Positions 14,633-24,322 of a stretch of 42,555 nucleotides of DNA are shown in pieces; within the stretch, counting starts at the first letter, position 1, and every line of letters begins with the position of its first letter. The position numbers and the translations under genes are program-made. This DNA is from Clostridiales bacterium UBA1740 (lineage in GTDB: Bacteria > Bacillota > Clostridia > Oscillospirales > CAG-272), in NCBI GenBank assembly GCA_002315715.1, contig DCHY01000019.1:7361-49915 (forward strand), in the 5' to 3' direction. The notes below the pieces were generated by a model. That model saw nothing but the letters and a program-made list of their open reading frames with translations. It searched no databases and was not told the origin of the DNA.

Positions 14633-17221
14633 ATGGATGCAGAAAAAATGACGAAGAAATCCCTCGAGGCGCTCAAAAGTGCACAGGACACGGCGGCGGA
14701 GTACGGAAACGCCGAAATTACCGACTGTCACCTGCTTTTGGCACTTTTGTCCGACCGAGACGGACTTCTCCCCGAAATGATAAAGAAAATGGGCAAGGAC
14801 AAAACCGCCCTGCAACAAGGGGCCGAAGCGCTCGTTTCGGCTCTGCCGAAAATCGGCGGCGGCGGATATCATCCCGACCGCGTGTATATGTCGGCAGACC
14901 TCGACGCGGTGCTCCGCACCGCCGATAAGACGCGGGAGGAGATGAAAGACGACTTTTTGTCTGTTGAGCATCTCTTCATCGGACTTTTGCTCTCCGGTTC
15001 CGACAAGGTGAAAAAACTGCTCTCCGACGAGGGCATCACCAAAAACGCCTTTCTCGGTGCCCTCAAAGAAGTGCGCGGCAATCGCCGCGTGGACAGCGAG
15101 TCGCCGGAGGACACCTACGACGTTCTGAAAAAATACGGACGCGACCTCGTCGCCGAGGCACGCGACCACAAACTCGACCCCGTTATCGGCCGTGACGAAG
15201 AAATCCGAAACGTCATCCGCATTCTGTCGCGAAAGACCAAAAACAATCCCTGTCTCATCGGCGAACCCGGCGTCGGCAAAACCGCCATCGTCGAAGGTCT
15301 CGCCGAGCGTATCGTGCGCGGAGACGTGCCGGAACACCTCAAAGACCGCATCGTCTTTTCCCTCGATATGGGCGCTCTTGTCGCCGGTGCCAAATACCGC
15401 GGCGAATTTGAGGAACGTCTCAAAGCCGTGCTCAACGAAGTGCGCCAAAGCGACGGCAAGATCATCCTCTTTATTGATGAACTTCACACCGTCGTCGGCG
15501 CCGGAAAAACCGAAGGCGCCATGGATGCCGGCAACCTCTTAAAGCCGATGTTGGCGCGCGGCGAACTTCACTGCATCGGTGCGACGACGCTCAACGAATA
15601 CCGTCTGTATATCGAAAAAGACGCGGCGCTGGAACGTCGTTTTCAACCCGTGACCGTACCCGAACCGACGGTCGAAGATACCATCTCGATTCTGCGCGGT
15701 TTGAAGGACCGCTACGAGGTGTATCACGGTGTCAAAATCCACGATGCGGCACTTATTTCCGCCGCAATGCTATCAAATCGTTACATTTCCGACCGTTTTT
15801 TGCCCGATAAGGCGATAGACCTCGTGGATGAAGCGTGCGCTCTCATCAAGACGGAAATGAACGCGATGCCCACCGAACTCGACGATATCCGCCGCAAAAT
15901 CATGCAACTCCAAATCGAGGAAGCGGCACTCAAAAAGGAAAGCGACAAACTGTCAGCCGACCGTCTTGGCGCCATACAAAAAGAACTCTCCGAAGAACGC
16001 GAATCTTTCAACTCGATGAAAGCCAAATGGGAGAACGAAAAGAACTCCATCGGTAAAACCCAGAGAATCCGTGAGGAAATAGACAGGGTCAACGGCGAGA
16101 TTGAAAAGGCGCAAAACGCCTATGACTTAAACCGTGCCGCCGAGTTGCAATACGGCAAACTGCCCGAACTGAAAAAGCAATTGGAAGAAGCCGAAAAGAG
16201 CGACAAGGAACAAGACTTTTCGCTTTTGCGCGACTCGGTGACGGAGGAAGAAATCGCCAAGATCGTGGCACGCTGGACGGGCATTCCCGTTTCCAAGCTG
16301 ATGTCCGGCGAGCGTGAAAAACTCCTGCATATGGAGGATATTCTCCACAAACGCGTCATCGGTCAGGACGAAGCCGTCGCCAAAGTGGCGGACGCGGTTT
16401 TACGTTCCCGTGCCGGTATCCGTGACCCCAAACGTCCTATCGGTTCTTTTCTTTTCTTAGGTCCGACCGGCGTCGGCAAAACGGAACTTGCCAAATCCCT
16501 CGCCGAAGCGCTCTTTGACGACGAGAAAAATCTCGTCCGCATCGATATGTCGGAGTATATGGAAAAACACAGCGTCGCGCGTCTGATTGGTGCGCCTCCC
16601 GGCTACGTCGGCTACGACGAGGGCGGACAACTCACCGAGGCGGTCAGAAGAAAGCCCTACGCCGTTATTCTGTTTGACGAGGTGGAAAAGGCGCACCCCG
16701 ACGTCTTCAACGTGCTTTTGCAGGTGCTTGACGACGGACGTATCACCGACAGCCGCGGAAGAACCGTGGATTTCAAAAACACCGTCATCATCATGACGGG
16801 CAACCTCGGATCGGATATCATTCAAAACGGTATCGAAAACGGAGAAATAAACGCCGCCGCCAAAGCCGCCGTGGAAGAACTCCTAAAACGCACCTTCCGT
16901 CCCGAATTTCTCAACCGTCTTGACGACATCGTGCTCTTCCGCCCCTTAACGCAGGATAATCTGTCGCATATCGTGGATTTGGCGCTCGCCGCGCTTCAAA
17001 AAACGCTCGCCGACAAGCGTCTGTCACTTTGCCTCACCGACCGTGCGAAGGCGGCGCTCATCGACCGTTCCTACGACCCGCAGTACGGCGCCCGTCCCTT
17101 AAAACGTCTTCTGTCGGGGCAAATCGAAACCTTGATTGCACGCAAAATCATTGCTTCGGATATCGCGCCCGATACGACTTTGACGGTCGATTTTGAGAAC
17201 GATTTTACTGTAAATTCCTAA
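14633..17221 (+). CDS. clpB: ATP-dependent chaperone ClpB
   Basis: This 862-residue Hsp100 disaggregase pulls polypeptides out of aggregates together with DnaK. In order: Clp N-domain (about 1-145); first AAA+ module with Walker A GEPGVGKT (210-217), pore loop KYRG (254-257) and Walker B ILFIDE (278-283); a coiled-coil middle domain (about 400-520) that separates ClpB from ClpC and ClpA; second AAA+ module with Walker A GPTGVGKT (610-617), pore loop GYVG and a C-terminal GARPLKR sensor-2 motif. Length is that of a normal ClpB. A strong AAAGGAGG site precedes the ATG. A perfect CIRCE upstream indicates control by HrcA, rather than by CtsR, whose operator I did not see. Confidence 0.97.
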   Translation: MDAEKMTKKSLEALKSAQDTAAEYGNAEITDCHLLLALLSDRDGLLPEMIKKMGKDKTALQQGAEALVSALPKIGGGGYHPDRVYMSADLDAVLRTADKTREEMKDDFLSVEHLFIGLLLSGSDKVKKLLSDEGITKNAFLGALKEVRGNRRVDSESPEDTYDVLKKYGRDLVAEARDHKLDPVIGRDEEIRNVIRILSRKTKNNPCLIGEPGVGKTAIVEGLAERIVRGDVPEHLKDRIVFSLDMGALVAGAKYRGEFEERLKAVLNEVRQSDGKIILFIDELHTVVGAGKTEGAMDAGNLLKPMLARGELHCIGATTLNEYRLYIEKDAALERRFQPVTVPEPTVEDTISILRGLKDRYEVYHGVKIHDAALISAAMLSNRYISDRFLPDKAIDLVDEACALIKTEMNAMPTELDDIRRKIMQLQIEEAALKKESDKLSADRLGAIQKELSEERESFNSMKAKWENEKNSIGKTQRIREEIDRVNGEIEKAQNAYDLNRAAELQYGKLPELKKQLEEAEKSDKEQDFSLLRDSVTEEEIAKIVARWTGIPVSKLMSGEREKLLHMEDILHKRVIGQDEAVAKVADAVLRSRAGIRDPKRPIGSFLFLGPTGVGKTELAKSLAEALFDDEKNLVRIDMSEYMEKHSVARLIGAPPGYVGYDEGGQLTEAVRRKPYAVILFDEVEKAHPDVFNVLLQVLDDGRITDSRGRTVDFKNTVIIMTGNLGSDIIQNGIENGEINAAAKAAVEELLKRTFRPEFLNRLDDIVLFRPLTQDNLSHIVDLALAALQKTLADKRLSLCLTDRAKAALIDRSYDPQYGARPLKRLLSGQIETLIARKIIASDIAPDTTLTVDFENDFTVNS

Positions 17222-17241
17222 TATTGCTAACTTTTGTTAAC

Positions 17242-17275
17242 AAAAAGGATGTCATCCCGGGATGACATCCTTTTT
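17242..17275. terminator. Bidirectional terminator between clpB and the Gld-like operon
   Basis: A perfect 34-base palindrome, arms AAAAAGGATGTCATCCC and its complement, ends in T on both strands. It lies between the convergent clpB and foldase stops and can serve both. Confidence 0.92.
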
Positions 17276-17288
17276 TCTTTTGTGCGTA

Positions 17289-18992
17289 TTATGCAACGGC
17301 GGTTCTGCCGAGGTAAGAGGTTTCCACTACGTTTTCGGCAAGCGCCTCCATCACGTACTGATAGAAGGCGGATTCACGAAGAAACGACTCTCCGTAGTAG
17401 TCGACGATCTTAGTGCGGAGTTCCGCTTTGGCTTCAAGAAAAGCCTCTTCGGTGTCGAAGTTATCACGTCTGTATTCGTTCTCGTCGCTCGTGTCGGACA
17501 GATAATACTCGAGATAATTATCGACAAGGGCATTGTAATACTCATCGCGCTCTGCGTCGGTCGGAACGTTATTCGTCTTCTTGGCAAGGGCGTAGAGAAT
17601 CAGTTTTTCTTTCGCCGCATCGGTGGCTTTCTTTTGCATATACGATTCGACCGTATCGGTGGATTCCATGCCGTCGTAATACTGCTTGGCGAACTCTTCT
17701 TCCGAATAATAGTAGGTCGTGTATTCGGTCACGGTCATGCCGGCGTTTTCCGCCGCATCGGCGATGGCGGCATCGAGGTCGTTGCGGTATTCGGCGACGA
17801 ACGCTTCCACTTCACCCGCGGGATATCCTTTGACGGACACGCCGTCGTTCCAGATTTCCCAAAGGCCGTTGAAGATAGCCGTTTGCATATCCTGCGCCTC
17901 TTCGAGGGCTGCCTTGATTTTATTCTTATAGCGCGATACGGCGTCCTCGCCGGCATAGGCGGAAAGGTCGTCTTCGCTGAGCCCGAGAGTATCAAAGATA
18001 AAGGTTTCGTCGAGAGCGGGCGTTTCGTAATCCTTAAAAGAATTATAGAAAGAATCGATATAGAAATCAAAATACACGGTTTTGCCGTTGAAGGTTTCGC
18101 TGCCGTAATTGATGGGGAAATACGTCTTTGCCGTGGCAAGTTTGTTTTCCTCACACTCGTTTGAGGTGGCGGCATAAATCATGATCGAATAGTACCAAAC
18201 GCTGCGCGTTTCTCCCGCCGTTTCTGTGTTGACGAGGAAGGTGGCGTCGCCGTCGAAATACTCGCCGACATTCACGGTTTTGACAAGGTCAAAGAAGGAC
18301 ATCGTGCCCTCCTGATACGCGGCAGGCAGACCGTATTGCGATTCGACTTCGTCGCGGTTTTCTTCGTCGTAAACGAAGCGAACCATTTGATTGCTGACAC
18401 CTTGATAGCTGTTATCTTCGAGCTGTTTGGTGCCGGACCAAAGGACGTAAACGGTGTCGCCATCCTGTATCTGCGAACCGGTCGGACGTTTGGACAGTCC
18501 CTTGTTGTTGACGGCGTTGTAGGTAGCACCGACGAGGGCGCTCTCAAAGCCCGTCACGTAACCGCCGGCTCCAACGGAGACGTCCGTCGGTTCCGCGTTG
18601 GCGAAGTTGCTACTGCCGTAAAGGTCGGTTTCTTTGCCGGTTTCTTCGTCTTTGAGATAGCCGCGGTACCAGAGGCTGACGATATCGCCGTAGCCGACGG
18701 TGCCGGTGGTTTTTCCGACGCCGACTTCACTGCGATGGTCGTAGAGCACGTTGCCGATGGCGTCATTCACCTCGGCGTCGGTCACGGCGTCAAGGTTGAC
18801 CGAAACGTGAAGATTTTGATAAAGGGAGGCGGGGATGTCGATATAGGCGTCAAGGTCCGTTGTCAAATAGTCAAATGCCTCGGTGTTTTGGTTGTTGTCA
18901 TCGTCTCCGTTCTTCTTTTGACAGCCGAACACAGTCAAAAGGCAAGTCAAAAGACATAGAAGGAGCGCGACAGAACGAATGACTTTTTTCAT
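17289..18992 (-). CDS. Trigger-factor-like FKBP lipoprotein
   Basis: The product has 567 residues. The start MKKVIRSVALLLCLLTCLLT followed by VFGC gives a lipobox with Cys24, so it is anchored outside the membrane. An FKBP-type peptidyl-prolyl isomerase fold of the trigger-factor type begins near residue 98 (VGYGDIVSLWYRGYLKDEE, then GAGGYVTGFESALVGA near 141-156). The C-terminal half is helical, acidic and Tyr-rich, like the arm region of trigger factor and SurA (MQKKATDAAKEKLILYALAK). It probably helps exported proteins fold. It is the last gene of the operon: its ATG overlaps the rnhA stop (ATGA), and a terminator follows. The exact substrate is unknown. Confidence 0.8.
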   Translation of the reverse strand: MKKVIRSVALLLCLLTCLLTVFGCQKKNGDDDNNQNTEAFDYLTTDLDAYIDIPASLYQNLHVSVNLDAVTDAEVNDAIGNVLYDHRSEVGVGKTTGTVGYGDIVSLWYRGYLKDEETGKETDLYGSSNFANAEPTDVSVGAGGYVTGFESALVGATYNAVNNKGLSKRPTGSQIQDGDTVYVLWSGTKQLEDNSYQGVSNQMVRFVYDEENRDEVESQYGLPAAYQEGTMSFFDLVKTVNVGEYFDGDATFLVNTETAGETRSVWYYSIMIYAATSNECEENKLATAKTYFPINYGSETFNGKTVYFDFYIDSFYNSFKDYETPALDETFIFDTLGLSEDDLSAYAGEDAVSRYKNKIKAALEEAQDMQTAIFNGLWEIWNDGVSVKGYPAGEVEAFVAEYRNDLDAAIADAAENAGMTVTEYTTYYYSEEEFAKQYYDGMESTDTVESYMQKKATDAAKEKLILYALAKKTNNVPTDAERDEYYNALVDNYLEYYLSDTSDENEYRRDNFDTEEAFLEAKAELRTKIVDYYGESFLRESAFYQYVMEALAENVVETSYLGRTAVA

Positions 18993-19465
18993 TGTGGCGT
19001 TTCCGTTTCTGTTACTTCGGTTTTTTCTTCCGGGAATGAATCGGCAAAAGTCGTTGCGAGGATGTCGCAACGCTCGTTATAATCGTGCCCGTTGTGCCCC
19101 TTCACCCAATAAAAGTGAACGGTATGACGGGTCGTCAATCTGTCGAGTTCTTCCCACAAATCGGCGTTTTTCACTTCGTCGCGTTTACCGCGTCGGTAGC
19201 CGGTCTTTTTCCAATCGGCAAGCCAGCCTTCGAGAAAGGCGTTGACAAGGTACCTCGAATCGGAATATAAATCAACCTCACAAGGTTCTTTGAGGGCAGA
19301 AAGCCCGACGATCGCCGCCAGCAGTTCCATGCGGTTGTTGGTCGTCACGGGTTCTCCCCCCGAGATTTCTTTTTCATGTTTCCCGTAAACGAGAATGGCG
19401 CCATAGCCACCCCGTCCCGGATTACCGCGGCAGGCGCCGTCGGTATACAGTGTCACTTTTTTCAT
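18989..19465 (-). CDS. rnhA: Ribonuclease HI
   Basis: The product has 158 residues and removes RNA from RNA/DNA hybrids. The catalytic set is complete: Asp9 in YTDGACRGNPGRGG, Glu47 in NNRMELLA, Asp69 in YSDSRYLV, His124 in WVKGHNGHDYNERCD and Asp134. Length matches type 1 RNase H, with a short Glu/Thr-rich tail. It lies inside an envelope-protein operon, 24 bases after one lipoprotein gene and overlapping the next, so it is co-transcribed with genes of unrelated function. Confidence 0.96.
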   Translation of the reverse strand: MKKVTLYTDGACRGNPGRGGYGAILVYGKHEKEISGGEPVTTNNRMELLAAIVGLSALKEPCEVDLYSDSRYLVNAFLEGWLADWKKTGYRRGKRDEVKNADLWEELDRLTTRHTVHFYWVKGHNGHDYNERCDILATTFADSFPEEKTEVTETETPQ

Positions 19466-19489
19466 GGCGCCTGCCTCGCTTTCATCGGT

Positions 19490-21514
19490 TTAGTCGGCTT
19501 TCGCTGCCGTGGTATAGTGAATGTTCTTAAAGTCAAGTGCGCCGCCGTTTTCGGTCACTTCATAGAGGAAGTTCTGAATCAGGCTGTCCATAACCGAAGC
19601 TTTGAAGTTGGTTTCGCCGCTCTCGTCAATCAAGGTGTCGAGAATGCTCTCTGCCGTCATGGACGAGGTGTCATAGCCGTAGTAAGAATAGAGATACTGA
19701 TAGTACCAGAGGTACTGAGAAGCGTAGTTAAGCTGTGCGTCTTTGGTCACTTCGAGGTCGGTGCCGAACGCTTCGTTCAAAGCAGCGGCGGTCACGTACA
19801 GTTCAACCAAATCTTTAACCTGTTCTTCTGCCTGCTGATGCAAAGCCGCTTTGCGTGCTTTCTTGGTGGTCACGGCTGCGGCGTTTTTATCAATGCCCTG
19901 CAGATACTCGGTGGCTTTTGCCTGGAGATAAAGCTCAACCGTCTTGTAGGTCGTCTGGTTGGTCTCGGCGCTGTCGCCTTCATAGTACTCGTAACGGTAA
20001 GCGTCAAGGTTGTTGTAGTATGCTTCTCTGAGGGCGGACTTCGGCGCGCTCGTCACTTTGATGGTGTCGGCAAGGATCTTCTCGACCGCTGCTTCCACTT
20101 TAGTATACATAGCGTCTTCGTATTCAGCCTTCAGTTCGGCATATTTGGATTCATAGAAAGCGTCAAAGAGCGCGGTGACGACGTCTTTTTCGGTCTCTTC
20201 TTTAACCTTGTCGGCAGAGAGAATCATGGTGACGGTGGAATCATACCACAAATCGGCGTCGGAATAAGCGTCGGAAGCGGCATCCAGTGCGGTCTTCAAC
20301 TCGGCAAGGGTGGTTTCGTCGGGCGCTTCTTTTGCTTTTTCTTCGTCGTAATCAGCCTGTGCCCTGGTAAGAGCGTCTTTCTTTTCTTTCAAAAGTGCTG
20401 CGTCCAAAGCCGCGGTCACGAGATCGGCGTTGGTAGCGTCGCCTTCGGTATCTTCATCGGCAGCGCTGATAAGGCAATCGAAAATCTGCTTGAGAGTGAT
20501 GGTTTTCTCGACCGGGGTTGCGGCTTCTCCTTCGCCTTCGGTTACGGTATATTTATACGCGTAATCTTCGCTCGAGAAGATGGTAAGCGCATCGTCGGTG
20601 TAATCGTAGCTCTTCAAGAAGGTGCGAAGAATCGTTTCGCGGTTTTCTTCGACGGTAACGTCGGGAACGGTATAACGCTCTGCTACGTAAACGAACGCCG
20701 TGCCGGGTGCACCCTTGACGAAGGTCTTGGAATTGCCGAACGCGTCCTTGAGGGTAGTTTCATCGGCGAGGGTGATTTTGCAGGCGTTGGCTTCGCCGGT
20801 CACTACGTACTGCGGGGTGATTTTGTAGTACTGAACGTCGGAAATGGTGATAGCTTCAGCCGTTTCGGAAGCAAAGGTCGTACCGACGGTTTTGCCGATC
20901 AACTGACCTGCCAAGGTGCCGTCATCTTCCGCGGGAACGGTGAAGAAAGCGGTGGTTTCTTTGGCATCGGCATCTGCCTTTTCCATATAAGAAACGAAGA
21001 CTTTGTCGCCGGCTTTCAATGCCGTCTCGGAGGAGTCAACCGTACCGTAGGTGACGCTGTCGCCCATCGCTTTGAGCGCTTCGAAAACGTCAAGCTGCAA
21101 CGCAACGGTGGAGGCAAAGGAAATGGTGGAATCCGCTTTCATGGTTTCCAAAGAGTAAACCGTGTCGGCAAGAACGTCTTCCTGGTTGTTTTTATTGAAT
21201 TGAACGTAAAGACGTACGGTGAGTTTGTCACGGGAAGTGATGGCGCCTTCGGTGAGGCGTTCTTCTTCACCGTCAAAATACTCAATGAAGGTTTCTTCAA
21301 GGCCCGCGTAGGTCTTCTGTTTTCTGGTTTCTTCATCAGTGGTGAAATCCTCGTCTTCGAGGACCATGTTCGTCAATGCGGTTTTGAGTGCTGCCGCATC
21401 GTAGTCTTCGGCATACTTGCCGAGGTTTTTCTTGTCGTAGCGGAAGGTGCAGCCGCAAAGAAGGGTTGCCGCCATCACGCATACGAGAAGGAGCGCTGTG
21501 AGTTTGGTTTTCAT
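19490..21514 (-). CDS. Large lipoprotein with FKBP/trigger-factor-like regions
   Basis: The product has about 674 residues. The signal MKTKLTALLLVCVMAATLLC followed by GC places the lipid cysteine at residue 22. The middle has a weak FKBP-like strand pair (LKAGDKVFVSYM, then LAGQLIGKTVGTTF), and the C-terminal half is long, acidic and helical with many Tyr-Tyr pairs (YNNLDAYRYEYYEGD), like the neighbouring foldase. An Ala/Glu/Lys coiled-coil-like stretch lies near the middle (LTRAQADYDEEKAKE). It looks like a divergent paralogue of the 17289-18992 protein, but the isomerase core is degraded, so it may act as a holdase. An alternative ATG 12 bases upstream overlaps the AAAGGA ribosome site and is less likely. 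Confidence 0.7.
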   Translation of the reverse strand: MKTKLTALLLVCVMAATLLCGCTFRYDKKNLGKYAEDYDAAALKTALTNMVLEDEDFTTDEETRKQKTYAGLEETFIEYFDGEEERLTEGAITSRDKLTVRLYVQFNKNNQEDVLADTVYSLETMKADSTISFASTVALQLDVFEALKAMGDSVTYGTVDSSETALKAGDKVFVSYMEKADADAKETTAFFTVPAEDDGTLAGQLIGKTVGTTFASETAEAITISDVQYYKITPQYVVTGEANACKITLADETTLKDAFGNSKTFVKGAPGTAFVYVAERYTVPDVTVEENRETILRTFLKSYDYTDDALTIFSSEDYAYKYTVTEGEGEAATPVEKTITLKQIFDCLISAADEDTEGDATNADLVTAALDAALLKEKKDALTRAQADYDEEKAKEAPDETTLAELKTALDAASDAYSDADLWYDSTVTMILSADKVKEETEKDVVTALFDAFYESKYAELKAEYEDAMYTKVEAAVEKILADTIKVTSAPKSALREAYYNNLDAYRYEYYEGDSAETNQTTYKTVELYLQAKATEYLQGIDKNAAAVTTKKARKAALHQQAEEQVKDLVELYVTAAALNEAFGTDLEVTKDAQLNYASQYLWYYQYLYSYYGYDTSSMTAESILDTLIDESGETNFKASVMDSLIQNFLYEVTENGGALDFKNIHYTTAAKAD

Positions 21515-21561
21515 AACTGTGTTCATCCTTTTATTTTTTATTTTTTGGAAAACAAATGAAA

Positions 21562-24309
21562 TCAATCGCCGTAACCGACCTCTCCGTTGACGACTTCGGC
21601 GTTCAACAGGGAGATATAGCAGTTACAGATTTTTTTGAAGGCGAGGGTGGAGATATAGAAATCCTGCGTCGGGGTTTTGTCCGGGAATTCCAGACGCACC
21701 GCCACCTGTCTGTCGCTGACGCGATAGAAACGATAGGTATACTCTTTTCCGCCTTCAAGCACAAACGAAAGAGACAGAAGTTCGTCTTTTCCGGCTATGG
21801 CGCTTTCGCCGTCTTCGAGTTCGCCCGCGTAATCCGTTGCCCAAAGGGCTTGAATCCACTCGCGCAGATAACTCTTGCCGGCTCGCTCGGAATAGGTGCC
21901 GTTGGCATCTTGATAGTAGTCCATTCCGCCGACCTGCGAATAGAAGTTGTTGAGGTTGACGGCGGTAAACTGCGGATTGGCTTCCGCGTAGGCGCGCAGG
22001 CGCGTGTTATCTACGGTGAAGGTATCCGACAGTTTGATGAAATACCCGTAGGTACCGGACACCGTTTCGCGGTAGAGGATTTCATAGTCGCGCTGCAACT
22101 CGTCGAGATGACAGGAGACCTTGATATCCGTTACGCTTTCGATGTCCGTCATCACGAGGGCTTTTCTCGCGAAGGTTTCGTTGAAGGAACCGTTGAGAAA
22201 ATCAAAAACGGAGGCGTCTATCTTCGTCACGACGTCGTAGAGAGACGAGCCGACGTAGCGCGTGCCGTCGGCGTTTTCTTCACTGACGTAAAGATAGGTG
22301 CCGAGGGTATAGGTGCTGTGATAGAGAACCGTTTCGCCGTCCTCGGCGTAATCCATATAGATACCGCGCGGGAGTTCGTAGTAAACGGTGTAAGCGTATA
22401 GGCCGTATTCGGCCATGACGTCGGGCGTCAGACCGACCGCCACGGTCTCGGTGCCGTAAAGACCGGCAGAGGTGGAGGAGTCGCCCTCCAAACCGCCGAG
22501 TTGACGTGCGATGTCTTCGCAAACCGACGAATTGACGCCGTAAGGATTGCCTTCGAGGGTGTTCTTATAATAGGTTTCCCCGTAGAAAGGATCCCGCACG
22601 TCGGCGTTGACAAAGGCAAAACCGGCGATTTGTTCACGCGTGACGTAACGTTTGACGGCTTGTACCGCCAAATTGGTGTAGTGGTAGATTCTTTCGCTGT
22701 ACATGGTGAAATCTTCGATGACGTTGTCGGTCGGCGTTTCGCCGGCTTTGACGCCTACCAAGATTTCACGGAATCTTTCGATGTTGGAAATCGAGTCGTT
22801 GGCAAGCGAAACCGAGGTGTTGTAGGAGAGGGTTTCTCCGTCCACTTCAATCACGTAAACGAAGTAAACGGTGGAGTCCGACGTTGCCGCCGTCGTCACC
22901 GTATTGCCGACAGCATCCGTCACGCCCGTGACGGTTTTCACGTAGGTGCGATAGTGATTGTGCGCGGCAGCGGTCTCGCTGTAATGCACCGTCAGCGGCA
23001 AAGAAACGTCCTCGCCGATTTGTGCGGCGCGAATGGCGGCGATTTCCGCCGCGTTGTCCGCCTGTGCGACGGCCGAGAGGTCTAAGCAACCGTGATAGGT
23101 TTCTCCGCTTTTTTGGTAGGTGACGATGAGGTCGGCGGCGTCATTGCCGACAACGCCAAAGGTCACGTCGGTCGTATCTTTGACGACGGCGTGAATTTTC
23201 GTAATCGTATAAGAAATATCCACGTTGGGGTCCGTGAGGGTATAAATGGTACCCGCCGCCGTTTTGTCAATATCGGTGACCGAGAACGTAAGCTCGCCGA
23301 GTTCCTTGCCCACCGTCTGTGCCTTAATCTTCTGCGCAAGCGCATCCGAGAAGGACAGAATCGACGCGTCGATGGCGGCGCTCTGTTTGTAACCGGTGGT
23401 GTCAGACGTCATTTGCAAGGTCAAAACGAGGTCGGAGAACGACGAAGGGACGGTGTTGGTTTCTCCCGTTTTATAGGAAACCACCGTGTTTTTCCATTCT
23501 TTGAAATCGCTTGTCAGATACGGTTCGTAAGAACTGTCGTTAAAGGCGCCGCTCGTCGACGAAGACGTCAAGCCGGAAGCCACAAGACGGGGTTTGATAT
23601 AGTAGGAGAAAGGCTGTTCAACGTACGAAAGCGTGTTGCTCTCGGTGGGATAGACTTTGGTTTTGTCGTCATCCATACAAACGTAGTAGCCTTTTCCGCC
23701 CGGTGTCGCGTCACCGATGAGAACGGAAAACTCGCGCTCCTCGCTCGTTTGCGTCTCCTTGAACTTGACGGTATATTTCGTGGCGCTGTCGTCGTCAAGG
23801 CCGTAGAGTTTCAAATGGCTTGTCGGGACGTTTTCGATGACGTCGTTGTAGTAAACGCTGCCGATGCCGGCGCTGAGATAATACAGGCGCCACACCTCGG
23901 CATAGCCGAGAGAATCGGTAGCATAAAGGTCGGTGTAGGTGAAATAGGGGTCGGCGCTCGTGATGTCGGGAAGGAATTCTTCATACAGTCCCGTCGCCTC
24001 GTTGCGGATGAGAAGGCGGTACACGTATTCGCCGTGTTTTTTATAGATTTGATAAGAGGTCTCTTCGGGGTTATCGGGATACACCGTCAAGGTGAAGGTG
24101 TCCATGTTGCCGGTAAAACTGAAGGACGGATAGAGAAGTTTTGCCGTCGAGGTGCTGCCGCCGCCTCCGTTTCCGTCGTCCGGGGCTTGAATCTTCTTGG
24201 CGAGGTGATAACCGCCGATGCAGAGAATCAAAACCAAAGCAAGGATGATGGCACAAAGAAGCGTCTTGGAAAGGTGAGGTGCCGTTTTCTTTTTTTCTTG
24301 TCGTATCAT
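21562..24309 (-). CDS. Membrane-anchored DUF4340-like protein of the Gld-type ABC operon
   Basis: The product has 915 residues. One N-terminal membrane segment (about 15-35, after MIRQEKKKTAPHLSK) is followed by a large outside domain. The segment YGLDDDSATKYTVKFKETQT with LIGDATPGGKGYYVCMDD resembles DUF4340, a family regularly encoded after GldG-like genes. A second similar pass may occur near the end (FPDKTPTQDFYI). The remaining few hundred residues are not recognised. The gene starts 13 bases after the GldG-like gene, with an AGGAGG site eight bases before the ATG, so it is surely in the same operon. It is probably an extracytoplasmic partner of the transporter. DUF4340 proteins have no known biochemical role. 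Confidence 0.72.
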   Translation of the reverse strand: MIRQEKKKTAPHLSKTLLCAIILALVLILCIGGYHLAKKIQAPDDGNGGGGSTSTAKLLYPSFSFTGNMDTFTLTVYPDNPEETSYQIYKKHGEYVYRLLIRNEATGLYEEFLPDITSADPYFTYTDLYATDSLGYAEVWRLYYLSAGIGSVYYNDVIENVPTSHLKLYGLDDDSATKYTVKFKETQTSEEREFSVLIGDATPGGKGYYVCMDDDKTKVYPTESNTLSYVEQPFSYYIKPRLVASGLTSSSTSGAFNDSSYEPYLTSDFKEWKNTVVSYKTGETNTVPSSFSDLVLTLQMTSDTTGYKQSAAIDASILSFSDALAQKIKAQTVGKELGELTFSVTDIDKTAAGTIYTLTDPNVDISYTITKIHAVVKDTTDVTFGVVGNDAADLIVTYQKSGETYHGCLDLSAVAQADNAAEIAAIRAAQIGEDVSLPLTVHYSETAAAHNHYRTYVKTVTGVTDAVGNTVTTAATSDSTVYFVYVIEVDGETLSYNTSVSLANDSISNIERFREILVGVKAGETPTDNVIEDFTMYSERIYHYTNLAVQAVKRYVTREQIAGFAFVNADVRDPFYGETYYKNTLEGNPYGVNSSVCEDIARQLGGLEGDSSTSAGLYGTETVAVGLTPDVMAEYGLYAYTVYYELPRGIYMDYAEDGETVLYHSTYTLGTYLYVSEENADGTRYVGSSLYDVVTKIDASVFDFLNGSFNETFARKALVMTDIESVTDIKVSCHLDELQRDYEILYRETVSGTYGYFIKLSDTFTVDNTRLRAYAEANPQFTAVNLNNFYSQVGGMDYYQDANGTYSERAGKSYLREWIQALWATDYAGELEDGESAIAGKDELLSLSFVLEGGKEYTYRFYRVSDRQVAVRLEFPDKTPTQDFYISTLAFKKICNCYISLLNAEVVNGEVGYGD

Positions 24310-24322
24310 TCTTTCATCCTCC

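Noticed and set aside
19376..21559. Long plus-strand frame opposite the large lipoprotein
   Set aside because: Shadow of the minus-strand gene, which has a signal peptide and operon context.
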